From: Bolinopsis microptera
Lineage: Eukaryota; Ctenophora; Tentaculata; Lobata; Bolinopsidae
DNA length: 64,000 nt
Direction: 5' to 3'
Assembly: GCF_026151205.1 (NCBI RefSeq)
Contig: NC_087081.1
Span: forward strand, 15,922,837 to 15,986,836
The translations under genes were made by a program, and so were the position numbers. Of the stretch, positions 24,998-36,535 are shown piece after piece (within the stretch, counting starts at the first letter, position 1; every line of letters begins with the position of its first letter). The notes below the pieces were generated by a model. The model saw only the letters and a list, made by a program, of their open reading frames with translations. It ran no database searches and was not told the DNA's origin.

Positions 24998-25565
24998 CAG
25001 GGGTGTAGGAAGAGGGGGGCGGGGGCGACCGCCCCCTCCCATATAATCTGGAAAAGGGGTCAACTTTTTGGCCTCATTTGGCCTATTATCCTGAGATATG
25101 AGAGGTTCCTAGTTGTCGGTCACCGTGTCTAACTGCAGTCTAACTGCACAATAGTTGCCGATTTACAAAATTTCAGAAAACATTGCTAGTTACTCAATTC
25201 TGTGCCGTGTTCAGTGTCTTCAATTAAATTAGCAGGATACAATCCAGCTGTTGGCTGGCATGAACCAGAAATCTGATAATTTATATTACATAATATTCCG
25301 GTATTAAATGTCAGGATTCATCAGAAGTTCAGGAACCTAGCGATTATACAATTCGGATAACATTGCTGGCCGTTACTCTTATATGCTGTGTTCAGTATTT
25401 TGAATTTTCAATACCAGAATTTTTCAATGAACCAGAAATCTGTTAATTTATATAACATATTCTGATATTAAACGGGTTAGGAAGCTGATCTTGATAAAAT
25501 AACATCGTGATCCGGCGTGATCAATTAAATTATTTTAATTGAAGTACAATGGCTGCACCCCTGAA
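24998..25565. mobile_element. hAT-like element, related to the copy at 32450-32793, right end unclear
   Basis: It begins with CAGGGGTGTAGGAAG and shares GCGACCGCCCCC, TTTTTGGCCTCATTTGGCCT and a GGCTGCACCCCTGA segment with the 32450-32793 element, in the same order. The middle is longer than in that copy. The expected right terminus and target duplication were not found, so it is probably truncated or interrupted. Confidence 0.65.
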
Positions 25566-25647
25566 TTTTTAACTTAATAAAAGACGTATACAATTATATT
25601 AGGACATTTGTAATTTGATAAAATTAAATGTTTTGGTGTGTGAATTA

Positions 25648-25790
25648 AGGGGGGGGGGGGGGGGGCGCCAAATGGTCCGGGACCCCCTCAAAGTTCGGTC
25701 ACTGGTCCTAGTTTGTTGGTCAGCTGCTATCTCGAAATCAAGTTTCACAAATAAAAATACCCATTGTCCCCCCCCCCCCCCCCCCCCCCC
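25648..25790. repeat. Poly-G and poly-C tracts about 100 bases apart
   Basis: A run of about 18 G at 25648-25665 and a run of about 22 C at 25769-25790. They can pair or form G-quadruplexes, and assembly length is doubtful. Confidence 0.8.
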
Positions 25791-26149
25791 TAAAGGTCTT
25801 TAAAACAAAACATATTACATGTCAGGATTCATCAAAAGTTCAGAAGCCTAGCGATTATAAAATTGAGATAACATAACTGATAACTCTTTTGTGCCGTGGG
25901 AGTAAATTAGCAGTTTGTCCCTTGTAGTCCAGGCCACATTTACATTACCTCATTGCTAGGGTTCATTCATTAAAGCAAATTTTCCAAGAATTGTTCCAGT
26001 TTCTCCCTCCTAGCATGTTGTACCCTCTTTGAGAGTGAGACCTATTACTGTAAGAATATTTTTCAAAATTTGCAGGACTTTTCCTTTGACTCTTAATTAA
26101 ATTGGCACAACAAAATCTTTCTGGATTTATCATTTCACATTGCTGAGTG

Positions 26150-26341
26150 GAGTTGGGTTAAAAACATATAAGAGATACGATGATTTAACTTGTAGAAGCT
26201 TTCAATAAACATGTGTTAATCGTCGTCAGCTGAATGTGATGTGGTGGACAATGCTTATATGTGATTGAGTGGTGTCAGGGATGGAGGGTGGGGGAGGTGT
26301 GGGTGGGAAAGTGAAAATTACAGTACAATGTCAATAAAAAT
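26150..26341 (-). mobile_element. 3' tail of the Penelope-like element
   Basis: It contains AACATATAAG, an AGAAGCTTTCAATAAACATG-like block and a TGTTAATCGTCGTCAGCTGA segment. A diverged copy is at 37205-37425. Location directly after the endonuclease stop suggests the retroelement's terminal (pLTR-like) sequence. Confidence 0.5.
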
Positions 26342-26730
26342 TTAGTCTTCTGTTGAGGTTGAGTAGGAAATGCCAGATGGTCTGGACTTCAAGGATTTGG
26401 CAATTTTAGGAAGAATGGGGTCCCAGAGGGAACTACATTTGGGTGCGCGGTCTGTTCTGTTCATAGCTGGTTGTCGTATTTGTATAGCTGCGTGTTCTGT
26501 GAGGTCTAGTTGGGTGCGTGAGGTGAGGGATTTGAGGACTTCGATGTTGTTCCAGGAGATGGTGTGGCCGGTGGTCAGGGCATGATGTGCAGGGGCTGAT
26601 TTGATTCTGTCTGTGGATTCGTCGATGGCGTTGTTGAGTCTGTAACATCGTTCGTGTTCTTTCATGCGGTGGACCAAGGGTCTGTAGGTCTGTCCGGCGT
26701 ATTTGGAGGGGCACTGTGAGCATTGCTAGA
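26342..26730 (-). pseudogene. GIY-YIG endonuclease fragment of a Penelope-like retroelement
   Basis: On the minus strand the frame reads QCSQCPSKYAGQTYRPLVHR, a cysteine pair followed by the KYxGQT form of the GIY-YIG motif. The sequence continues with HRMKEHERCY, a HHALTTGHTISW block and a C-terminal WDPILPK. This matches the C-terminal endonuclease of Penelope-like elements, which nicks the target for priming. A stop codon lies just upstream (about 26728) and no RT is attached, so the copy is 5'-truncated. The non-coding tail to about 26150 is shared with 37205-37425. Confidence 0.7.
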
Positions 26731-26844
26731 TTTCAATTCTGGAAGCAAATTTCCTGAAACTTTTTTCGAGAGAATGCAATATGCATCCCTTTTTCGAACT
26801 ACATTTATTTCGTAAGAGCTGCTTGCAGATCCTAATATGCATTT

Positions 26845-27270
26845 AAAATTTCGGACAAGTTTTTCACTTGTCCGAATTTTTCACGGACATAATTATTTAT
26901 ACTGATGACCGCCCAAAAATGTCCAAAAAACTGTAAACTTTTTTGGTGATTTTTCAATAAGTGTTTTACTCTTTTTCTGAACTCTAGAAAGTAACTGAGT
27001 GATTATATTTGTTCTAGTAATAGTATAACTAATAAACCAATATAGTAATCGGATACACACATATCTACGCATATGTATGGAGTCCATTTATTTCCATTAA
27101 TTTTTGTGTGTGTGTGTGTGTATGTGTGTCCATACTATGGACACACATACACACACACACACAAAAATTAATGGAAATAATTACCGGACTTTATTATTTA
27201 CGGACCTTACAGACATCATTTTCACGGACTTAATTATTCACGTTAAGCGTGATAATTATGACCGATAAGG
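26845..27270. mobile_element. Pogo-like MITE fragment carrying a long inverted repeat
   Basis: The left part repeats the 110-base segment seen at 22905-23015, and the right end is GACCGATAAGG followed by TA. Inside, at about 27092-27178, lies a near-perfect inverted repeat with arms of about 43 bases: ATTTCCATTAATTTTTG, then a GT run, then GTCCATA. The arms differ by only one GT unit. Confidence 0.65.
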
Positions 27271-27632
27271 TAATTAATTTTTTGTAATTGGAATTTTCCA
27301 ATCATTGAACCCCAATGACAATTTCAATTTTTTCAATTACACTTTCCATTTAAAAGTAGTAAATTACGTATGTATGACAGTCTGTATGTTTAGTTAGACT
27401 TTTTAAGTTTCAATTCTTTTGTCTTTTTTCAATTCCTAAAAAGTTGATTGAGACAGATATTGGTTTAAACCACTGTGAACATCACAGTTTACGACAGTTG
27501 AAACATACAAGATTTATAAGTCTAAGTTATTGAGCTCCAGCAGAAACATTTTTATTTGCTTCGAAATTTACCAAGAAATACTAATAATCATTTAACGAAC
27601 AATATTTAATGGTATTGACATAACTACAGAGA

Positions 27633-29507
27633 ATGATGATGCTCTCCCTGCTCGTGTACCTGGTGTTAGCATATCACTCTGCTCAAGCCACCACTTATTC
27701 CGACCAAATGGAAGGACTGAGATTTGCCGATGACGGATACATCCAATTCAGTCCGGATATGAGTCCTTTTGTCAACAAAATGTCGGTTTGTAGCTGGATA
27801 CGTTATCTCGGATCAAACCAATATCCTCAGATATTAAACTACGGGAGTAATCAAGTTCGTTTTCAAAGCAATGGTGATCACAACTGCGCGTCTAATTACT
27901 GCTATTTGCAAGTAGGAAGCAAACTAACAGTGCCTAAAGGACAGTGGTTTCATGGATGTTTAACTTACAGCACTGCCTCCCGGTCCATTCGGTACTACGC
28001 TGACGGTGCACTTTTAGGGACAGCGCAGACATCAGCAGGCAATGTTATTTCAACCGGAGGAATATTCGTATTGGGGAGTCATTCAGGCAATCATCATACT
28101 AGCGCTTACGCATTTGGTGGAGAGATGCTACAGCTCAACGTCTACGCAAAGGAGCTGTCTGGAGAAGAAATCAAAAGAATGGCTGACGCTGGTATATGTT
28201 CTACTATAGAAAATGAGAATGAGGACGTGCGTGTTCTGAAATGGGAGGACATGTTAAAGAAGAGTAGAACAGGAACCGTTACAGAATTCAGTATCATTGA
28301 TCAATGTTTATCCCAAATATTGTCACGTCTTGAGGAGGCTGAACGTAAGGTGAACGAGACAGAAACGCAGCTCTCGGCCACTAAGCATTTATTGGCAGAA
28401 TGTCAGCAGTCTTTGGAGGAATCCGAGCAGACATTAGAGGAAACAGTTAAGGAAAAAGAGGTCATTGAGCAGACCCTGAACCAGACACAAACAAAGCTAA
28501 ACTCTACGGAACTACAGCTGGAAAATGTATCTACAAACTTGAACAGAACAGCTGACGATCTTCAAACGGCCCTGAAACAGTTGGAGCAATGCAACCAGAC
28601 CAGTCAAAGTTGGGATTGGGATCTTTTCTCCCAGGACACCTACGTGAACACGACAATCTCTTTAGAAGTTGCTGAGCGGCTTCGTTCTAGCTGGGACAAC
28701 ATAGCTGGTATAATATTAAATCATGATTTTATTACTCAAACAACTTAATATTTGTAAACAAATTTGACCATCATTGCATATGGTGTTTCAAAAATTTTTA
28801 ATTTTGATAAATATTTTAAAAATATTCTCTGTGCGTCATATCATGAACTATGCTGAGAATCTTTATCCTTTTAATATAACATATAAAACCTGAAACTTTT
28901 ATTGTTCATCTCAATCGCTTAAAGGAAGATCAAGATTATAAATCAATTCACTCTGGCATATTTATTTAAATAAACTGGCATATTTCAGAGATGATGATCG
29001 GGTTCACGATAACCGACCAGTTCATCACGTTTCTAAAGCACATTGACACTGAGGAAAGACCGTGGACAATGCTACATACCAAACGGTACCTAAACAAGGT
29101 GTTCACAAGAGAAGATGCTAACTCACTCATCACCATGTGGGACGGAATTAGCGGTAATTTAGTAATCATCAGTTAAAATAAATATTATATTAATTTTATA
29201 TTAATCATAAGTAAAACTAAACATGTGACATTTCTATAATTCTTATTTCTTAGTACAAATTTTGGGGGTTTAGTAAATTTTGTTGATGTTAGTAATAGTT
29301 GGTTATTAACTCTAGGGTGGAGCTGCACGTGTGCGCGGCTTTGTTGGTTATTGACTATTTAAAATGGTCGGGTTAAATATTTTCAGACCCAGGATACTGT
29401 TATTTAATGGCACAATCTTTATATTTTCAGGGAGTCTTGTCGGTGTTACGATGACGAGGGAAACGGTGGAACTCTTGAAGTACATCACCAAAAATTGCAC
29501 TGACTAA
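27633..29507 (+). CDS. Secreted LamG/pentraxin-like protein with coiled coil, three exons
   Basis: Exons 27633-28707, 28989-29153 and 29431-29507 join in phase with GT-AG sites and give 438 residues. A hydrophobic signal peptide (LSLLVYLVLAYHSAQA) opens the protein. Residues about 28-190 form a concanavalin-like LamG/pentraxin-type domain (MSVCSWIRY, WFHGCLTYS, YYADGALLGT, FGGEMLQLNVYAKELSGEEI). An acidic coiled coil follows at about 225-310 with several N-glycosylation sequons (NET, NQT, NST, NVS, NRT). The last 110 residues are not recognised. It is likely a secreted, oligomeric, carbohydrate- or ligand-binding glycoprotein; this is inference. A partial duplicate, including about 50 bases of 5' flank, lies at 34277-34900. 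Confidence 0.88.
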
Positions 29508-29872
29508 GCTTGACCTGCACTACTCACCAAGTCAAGGACATGACTTCACAATAAGAAGGACGAATGTTTCTTTTAGGCATGAACAATGACATTTCCAATT
29601 TTCCATACTTAAAATTTTCTGATTTAAAATGGCTCTTCATCAGTCAATTGTTTCCATCTGTGCAAGCATGTTCTACTATTGAAGAGTTGATTTGATTAAT
29701 CATTAATCTATTAATCGTTAGCAGATCAATAACTTTTAATTCTTTTGCTTGAAAAATCGGATCTTAGTAATTTTTCTGCAATTTATGTAATTATTTAGTT
29801 GTGTTCTCAAACTCTTTTGAAAATTTAGGTTTTTCAATTGTATAATCACGTTTTGGCAATTATTGTGAGCGG

Positions 29873-29878
29873 AATAAA
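29873..29878 (+). terminator. Candidate polyadenylation signal of the LamG gene
   Basis: AATAAA about 370 bases after the stop codon at 29505-29507; another AATAAA occurs near 30007. Confidence 0.4.
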
Positions 29879-30628
29879 CGAAAAGGCAAAAAAGTTCAAC
29901 TAACGGTCTTGACAGCTCTAATTAATTAATTACACAGAATTACCTCAGTTTAAGTTCAAAGCATCTTTTAAAAAGTGTGTAATGCAACGCAAAGGGAAAG
30001 TTGAGTAAATAAAGTTCTAGTTCTACACAGAGATTGAAAATGTTTCAGTCTCCAGAAATGATAAATTTCGAATTATTATTGTTACCCAACTTTAAAACCA
30101 TAAACTGGATAAGAATAAAACTATGTATTTGTACGTCTTGTAGTATAGCGATCATTTAATGATTTGATGATTTGAAACTTTTCAAAAATATGAAAACAGC
30201 AAATCGAACAAACATATAAAATGGGCCGAAATGTATTTATATATTGTAATTGCTAAAAAGTCTGGGTCAGTGATACAAGTACCGAGGACTACTTTCAAAA
30301 CAAGAGTTTTCTGGCTGCCCAAATAGTCTTAGTGACATCACGTCTTCCACCTAGGAATAGGATAAAGAAATGTGAGAAGTTTAAAAACAATCGACAAAAC
30401 AGTGTAGGCCTTACACTGTGCTTTCAGCAATACTCACTCATAGTATGTAACCATAATATTAATTGTCTATAAAATACAGATAGCATACGAAAACTCTTAA
30501 GATACTCATAGTATTATAGTCATACATAATATCTGATCAGTGTCCTAGACACATGAATTATTTAATGTTGCCCTCTTATCATGGCTACAGACCTTTCCGT
30601 ACTGGATCGAGTGGTCGAGGTGAGTTTG

Positions 30629-30986
30629 TTAAGCCCTCTTCTTCTTCAGGTCAGTGACCCGATGCTTCCTTGCTGCACACTCTTCATTTGATTTATCAGG
30701 ACGGGTCCATACATCTTTTTGGGTCTCAACTAGCCTCAGCCTCCCTGTTTTCATCAGAATCTGACAAACTGAAGTTTAGCTCGGTACAGTGACTTTCATT
30801 GATCGGATAGCTGTACTTGGCCTCTTCCAGCCGACTCTTGTCACTTCGAAATGAGGTTTCTCCCTTATCGCCTTCAAAACAGCGGTTACCAAAGCTGGGA
30901 GCTGTTCTTCTTCTTCTTCTTTCAACCCAAACAGAGCCAGTCCTGTCCTTCTCTGCAGCTCTTTGGTGCCTCCTTTAACGTTTTAC
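30629..30986 (-). pseudogene. LINE ORF1-like (RRM type) remnant
   Basis: One minus-strand frame with a single internal TAA reads LALFGLKEEEEEQLPALV, then VTRVGWKRPSTAIRSMKVTV, then after the stop TRPDKSNEECAARKHRV and DLKKKRA. The pattern of a FG(L/I)-E opening, an R(V/L)G...R.KV core and a basic E..A.R...LK.KR tail is that of ORF1 RNA-binding proteins of many non-LTR elements. The region upstream on this strand has stops and no RT follows. Confidence 0.5.
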
Positions 30987-31276
30987 TGCTGCAGACTGTA
31001 AGTGTAACATTTTTTGTTCTTTTGTACAGCTGCACTGCAGTAGCTCTGAATTCCTGAGTCCACTGTCATCTTCAGCGCTTTAATCTTTTCTTTCTTTGAT
31101 ATGTGTGAAAAATAAGGAAATATTTTCAAATTATTGAATTTTAACTATTCTAATCATACGCTCAGACGTTACTTACCATGTACCAAGGCATAGGAATTAC
31201 GTCAGCTAGTGCGATGATTGCGAGCATATCCATGTCTAAATCATAGTCGTTGGCAGAGGCAAGATTTAAGTGCGGC

Positions 31277-32066
31277 TAATCTGGCGAATAATGCGGTTCG
31301 AAGGCGATTATTTGCTAGTCTATGTAATAGGCGTCAAGAGTTGGCACAAAATTCGTTCTCTCTGATTTTGATGTATTTTCTCAGAGCTGAGTCCGAGGGC
31401 TGAATTTGACCCAATAGTTTAATCTTCCAGCTCAAACTTTTGAAGCTGGTGTAGGCTATTCCTCATCACACCGAGACCAATAGAATGGATATAATTAGTT
31501 AGTGGACAATAGTCATGGTGATAGGTCAAGAAAGTCTTGACTGACTCCGAAACACTAAGAATTAGTTAAACTTATAGAGAGTGTTCACATATTACATCAG
31601 CAAGTGTTTTGTCACTTTTACCCCCCCCCCCCCCCCTCCATGAGCAACTGTCAGAATTAAGCGACCCCCCCCCCCCCCCTCATAATTAAGTAATTACGAC
31701 AGCATTTACCAGACCCCCCTCCCTGCACGGTACAATCTGGCGAATAATGCGGCGCGAGGGCAGCGATTATTTGCTAGTCAATGTAATAAAGTAATAAGTG
31801 CCAAGAGTTGGCACAGAAATCTTTCTTTTCGATTTTGATGCATTTTCTCCGAGGGCTGAATTTGAGTTTTGACGACATACCCAATTGTTAAATCTTCCAG
31901 CTCAAACTTTAAAGCTAGTGTAGACTATCCCTCATCGTATATACGTTGGTATAATTAGTTGGTGGACAATAGTGGTGATAGGTCAACAAACTCTGTCCTA
32001 GTAGCCCCTATAATGCCATTGGTCATGATGCGATGAGGGAAAGTCTTGACTGAGTCCAAAACACAA
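31277..32066. repeat. Diverged direct duplication with a step of about 460 bp
   Basis: AATCTGGCGAATAATGCGG, an AAGAGTTGGCACA block, ATCTTCCAGCTCAAACTTT and GTGGTGATAGGTCAA-type segments occur in the same order at 31277-31560 and again at 31737-32066. Poly-C runs at 31621 and 31667 lie between. No gene is recognised. Confidence 0.75.
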
Positions 32067-32449
32067 AGACGTGATGAGGGCGGTAGTAAACTGACCACAT
32101 TTATACTTAATAAACCATATCATTAATTATAATTTAGTATTATACTTATTTTTTGTTTTTCACGTTTTCAGTACCTACACCTTCAGAATAGAGTACGATT
32201 ACTAATTTTTCGTTCTAATCCAACTGATGGTAGCTCTAGAGCTGGGGATGAGTTTCAAAAGATGCCCGCGTCATAAGAGTCTGGGTTGCTGGACTGACGA
32301 ACCTTTAAAAGCAAAGGCAACATTTAAGTCAAAAGTGTGTTCCCACACTTGCCTAATATTGTTTGAAAGTAGGTCACTTTTCTTGCCAAATATGAGTGTG
32401 GCCTCAGATCGGATTTGTGAGAAAAATTGTGGAAAACGACTGTTAGTAT

Positions 32450-32793
32450 CAGGGGTGCGGGTGTAGTAAGAGAAGGGGCAGGGGGGGGGGGAGCGACCGC
32501 CCCCCATGAAATCTGGAAAAGGGGCGAAAAGGGGCCTACTTTTTGGCCTCATTTGGCCTATCCTGTCTAACTGCAGTCTAACTGCACGATAACATTGCAG
32601 CTATAGTTACTCTTCTGTGATCAATTATTTTAATTGAAGTACAACGGCTGCACCCCTGACTTTTTAGCTTAAGATAAGAAACGTATATATTAGGACAATT
32701 GAAATTTGATAAAATTTAAAGTTTTGGCGTGCTAAATTTGAAAAACTGTAAGATTTTGGCCCCCTCATGAAGAAAATCATTCCTACACCCCTG
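32450..32793. mobile_element. hAT-like MITE with perfect 8-bp target-site duplication
   Basis: The outermost ends CAGGGGTG and CACCCCTG are inverted and are flanked on both sides by GTTAGTAT (32442-32449 and 32794-32801). The 344-bp interior includes GCGACCGCCCCC and TTTTTGGCCTCATTTGGCCT and has no ORF of its own. A longer, less well bounded relative starts at 24998. Confidence 0.9.
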
Positions 32794-33046
32794 GTTAGTA
32801 TGAATATGTGCGGGAAATGGCTACCTTATTAACCTAGGTGCGTTTCCGCACCCGCCGCACTTAAATGTCGCTTCTGCAGCAGTTGTTGGGCCTGAAAATA
32901 ATACATGTTATGGTTATTATTGCATTTTTAATAGAGAATACTTGAATACTGTACTGGATCGAAGAGTGTGGTAGGTCTGGTCTCTGGATTTGATGGATAG
33001 GTGGCAGTATGTTATAAGCCCACTGTCTTGATCATTTTATAATTTA

Positions 33047-33159
33047 CCTTATCGAACGTACTTATTTGCGTGAACGGAGATAATTTTGAACGGACATTAA
33101 AATGAAGGCTGCAGCTTCCAGCTTCCAATTAATGTCCGTTCAATAAAAGTCCGACAAGG
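33047..33159. mobile_element. Short palindromic pogo-like MITE
   Basis: CCTTATCGAAC and GTCCGACAAGG ends flanked by TA, with inverted GAACGGACATTAA / TTAATGTCCGTTC blocks and almost no spacer. It appears to be a two-ended 113-bp derivative of the family at 42082-42952. Confidence 0.75.
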
Positions 33160-33413
33160 TAGTTAAATCACATAGTACAAAGTATAAACTTGTATCTTTT
33201 ATAGTTTTCAATAAAAATTTTGATTCGACGGATGTAATTTAAAACAAACACTTTTCCTCAAGTTATTTCTAAAGTCGGATGCTCTTATTAAAGCTTTTTG
33301 ACTCAACAACATTCGTTCTGTAACGTAAAAAGTTTACGTTAGCCTTTGCCTTGCTTTCTTTACTTTAGAATATTAAATACTATATTGATATGGACCCTTA
33401 TACCCACAATCCT

Positions 33414-33523
33414 GGTTATCTGGATTCTGGTTACTAAGCTGGTTGCCTGGTTACTAAGCTGGTTACCTGGTCACTAAGCCGGCTACCTGGTTACTAAGTT
33501 GGATACCTGGTTACTAAGCCATG
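33414..33523. repeat. Tandem repeat of about 20 bp (CTGGTTACTAAGCTGGTTAC)
   Basis: About five imperfect units; non-coding. Confidence 0.8.
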
Positions 33524-34276
33524 AACTCGGAGAGAGGGCTTATCACCGAGGCTCTCTAAGCAAACTAGCATGAAATGAAGCGGGATTGATTTTATGGAAC
33601 TTTTATGTGATCACAGCTGTTTGTACTGTGTATACTGTATGGTGTATATGTGGAAACACACACAAAATGTAACTTTGCGAATTTTGACATCAAGCCACAT
33701 CAAACATATTTTGACGCGGATACAAATTTGTCAATATACCAAAAAATACTACCTTAAGGCCAATAAATTTGGATCACATAAATTTGGTTAACATAATTTT
33801 AGTCACAAATTTCACAATTTTTTTGTCTACAACAATTTTAGTCACATTTTTTGACTTTTCGAGACCATTTTCCATTCCATTCATTTTATTTTTCCATTAT
33901 TTATTTAGTTTTTTTTTTTCTTCGATTCCGCACATAAAGTTGTAATTTGAAGTTTAACGTCAGATGGGAAGTAATTGTGAATGTGAAAGCATACAAGCAG
34001 TGGATTACAAGTGCAACGTGTAATACAGAATACTCATAATGTAAGCTCAATAATATTAACAATTCAAGCTCAATAATATTCATGTCATATAATGCTCTAC
34101 TAAAATTTTGGTCTGCTTTTAAATTAGTCACCGAACATTTAGTCTCAATAAATTTGGTTTACAACAATTTTAGTCAATATTTTGACTAAATTTATGGAAG
34201 ACTAAATTTGTCATTCTCAAGGTAATAATCATTTAACGAACAATATAATTTAATGATATTGACAGAACTACAGAGA

Positions 34277-34900
34277 ATGATGATCCTCTCCCTGCTCGTG
34301 TACCTGGTGTTAGCATTTCACTCTCTTAAAGCTATCAGTTATTCCAACCAAATGAAAGGACTGAAATTTGCCAATGGCGGAGGCTCATACATAAGTACAT
34401 ACGGTTTAGCTCAGACATGAGCCCCTTTGCCAACAAAATGTCGGTTTGCAGCTGGGTACGAGACATTGGATCGGGCACATGGCCTATAATTTTTAGTTAC
34501 GGCGCTGATATAGTGCGATATGAAAGTAGCGGGCGTTACAACTGTGCAACCAAATGTCATCTGGACGTTAGAAGCAAGCTCTCGGTGTCTAAAGGAACGT
34601 GGTTCCATGCTTGTTTGACTTTTAGCACTTCCTCCCGCTCCATGAGATACTACGCTGACGGTGCACTTTTAGGTACGTTACAGACACCTGGCAGCACTAT
34701 TCCAACTGGCCATAGCTTCACATTGGGAAACGGTGATAGCTATCTCACCCGATCCGATCATGCATTTGGTGGAGAGATGTTTCAGCTCAACGTCTACGCA
34801 AAGGAACTGTCTGGAGAAGAAATCAAAAGAATGGCTGACGCTGGTATGTGTTCTACTAAAGAAAATGAGAATGAGGACGTGCGTGTTCTGAAATGGGAGG
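34277..34900 (+). pseudogene. Duplicate of the LamG/pentraxin-like gene, frameshifted and truncated
   Basis: The 5' flank from about 34223 and the coding sequence parallel the gene at 27633. It has the same signal peptide (LSLLVYLVLAFHSLKA), the LamG core (MSVCSWVRD, WFHACLTFS, YYADGALLGT) and the KENENEDVRVLKWE linker. Near 34390 an extra 8 bases (AGTACATA-type) shift the frame, so the start-proximal frame stops at 34418-34420 while the rest of the domain stays open from 34417. At 34901 the reading frame runs into the foldback element, and the coiled coil and later exons are missing. A tandem or segmental duplication followed by decay is the simplest reading. Confidence 0.82.
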
Positions 34901-36190
34901 GGTCATACATCAGTGTACCGACGGCAGTACGGCGGCAGTACGGCGGCAGCACGGCGGCAGTACGGCGGCAGTACGGCGGCAGTACGGCGGCAGCACGGCG
35001 GCAGTACGGTGGCAGTACGGCGGCATTACGGCGGCAGTACGGCGGCAGTGCCACGGCAGTATAGTGACAACACTTATATCAGACTTTTGATCCAATTATT
35101 TCATGAGTTTGATGATTAGTTCACATTGATTTGTCAATTCAAGAGACGATTTTGATGATTTGTCAATTAAAAACATATTTGGATAAATCAATATTAGTTG
35201 TAACATGTAAATAAGTTCATACAATATCATTATAAATCAGTAACTGTCACCCTGGAGCAATAAACTAATTTACATTTAGAGAATCTTTCCAGCAGCAATT
35301 GCGAGTCGTTTCTTCTCCAGAAAGTCACTCTGCTTGAGGATAGCCCCACATCGGTCAGAGAGAATCTGCTGGTTGATCCTGTCAGTCCGCTCCTCCTTGA
35401 GAATCTGTTTGATGAGACTGGCGAATCGTGGTCTATCAAGGATAATCAGCTCTGCTATCTTCTTCTTGCGGTAGAAGGATCTTTCAGGGGTTCGTTTCTG
35501 TTTCAGGGGACGAGATCTCTTTCGTGTTGGGGTAGCCAGTGTTCCTCAAAAAGATCGACAACATGGTTAACGCAGGAGCTTCTCTAGATGACGCTGTGAG
35601 TTACATGGGTATCACATCAGAGAAATACAAAAGATACCAGAAATACCTGCAATGAATCTGAATTATTTTAATACTTTATTGCTCCAGGGTGACAGTTACT
35701 GATTTAAAGTTATGATATTGTATGAACTTATTTACAACTTATTGATTTCTCGAAATATGTTTTTAATTCGCAAATCAATGTGAACTAATCATCAAAATCA
35801 TGGAATAATTGGATCAAAATTCTGATATAAGTTTTGTCACTATACTGCCGTGGCACTGCCGTGGCACTGCCGTGGCACTGCCACCGCACTGCCGCCGCAC
35901 TGCCGCCGCACTGCCGCCGCACTGCCGCCGTACTGCCGCCGTACTGCCGCCGTACTGCCGCCGTGCTGCCGCCGTGCTGCCGCCGTACTGCCGCCGTACT
36001 GCCGCCGTACTGCCGCCGTACTGCCGCCGTACTGCCGCCGTACTGCCGCCGCACTGCCGCCGCACTGCCGCCGCACTGCCGCCGTACTGCCGCCGTGCTG
36101 CCGCCGTGCTGCCGCCGTGCTGCCGCCGTACTGCCGCCGTACTGCCGCCGTACTGCCGCCGTACTGCCGTCGGTACACTGATGTATGACC
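34901..36190. mobile_element. Foldback element with minisatellite-bearing inverted arms
   Basis: The left end GGTCATACATCAGTGTACCG and right end CGGTACACTGATGTATGACC are exact inverses. Each arm then has an 11-bp minisatellite (CTGCCGCCGTA on the + strand at right; its complement at left) and a shared 190-220 bp inner arm ending near 35266 and 35676. The arms differ in unit count, about 13 at left and about 29 at right. The 0.4-kb core holds two short divergent frames. The element interrupts the LamG duplicate. No target duplication was found. Confidence 0.88.
35276..35545 (-). other. Unrecognised basic frame in the foldback core
   Basis: About 90 codons without a start, reading TPTRKRSRPLKQKRTPERSF, then YRKKKIAELIILDRPRFASL and ending AIAAGKIL. 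It is very Lys/Arg-rich and helical in character. A divergent frame on the + strand (about 35541-35655) reads KKIDNMVNAGASLDDAVSYM, then GITSEKYKRYQKYLQ. I do not recognise either. They may be remnants of the autonomous partner's proteins or captured sequence. Confidence 0.35.
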
Positions 36191-36241
36191 AAAGATGCAT
36201 ATCACAAAACACGCAAACAAAAATGTTTATAATCTATATTA

Positions 36242-36535
36242 TCTCTACTATAATTCAAAGAAATATTTCTGATGTCTGTACGACCGCCCACGTGCAAATA
36301 GATGAGAAATAGGTAGTTGCAAAGTAATCATGGTAACGGTGTTCAAAAGTTCACGTGCACGTGCAAAGATTTGCGACCGGCATTTTTATCGGTTTTGGTG
36401 ATATTACGTTGTGCTTAGTGCGAGCAACATTTTAATAGGCTGTATCTTCGGTTGTGATGGATATTTTTTGATGCGATTTAAACTTGCTAACAAAAATACT
36501 ATTAGCGCACTTCCCTGTGACCACGGGTTTTCTAG
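36242..36535 (+). mobile_element. Helitron-like element, copy 1
   Basis: It begins TCTCTACTATAATTC after an A and ends in CTAG, preceded by an imperfect hairpin (CCCTGTGACCACGGG). These are the terminal features of Helitrons (5' TC, 3' hairpin plus CTRR). There is no ORF of note and the interior is shared with the next element and with 50220-50530. Confidence 0.7.

Noticed and set aside
32227..32552. Frames of 79 and 93 codons
   Set aside because: They overlap the left end of the hAT-like MITE at 32450 and show no recognisable protein feature.
34794..36312. Many overlapping open frames rich in RRQYGGS or RTAAVLPPYC
   Set aside because: The 11-bp CTGCCGCCGTA unit has no stop in any phase, so all frames are open; the 11-residue period equals three DNA units.
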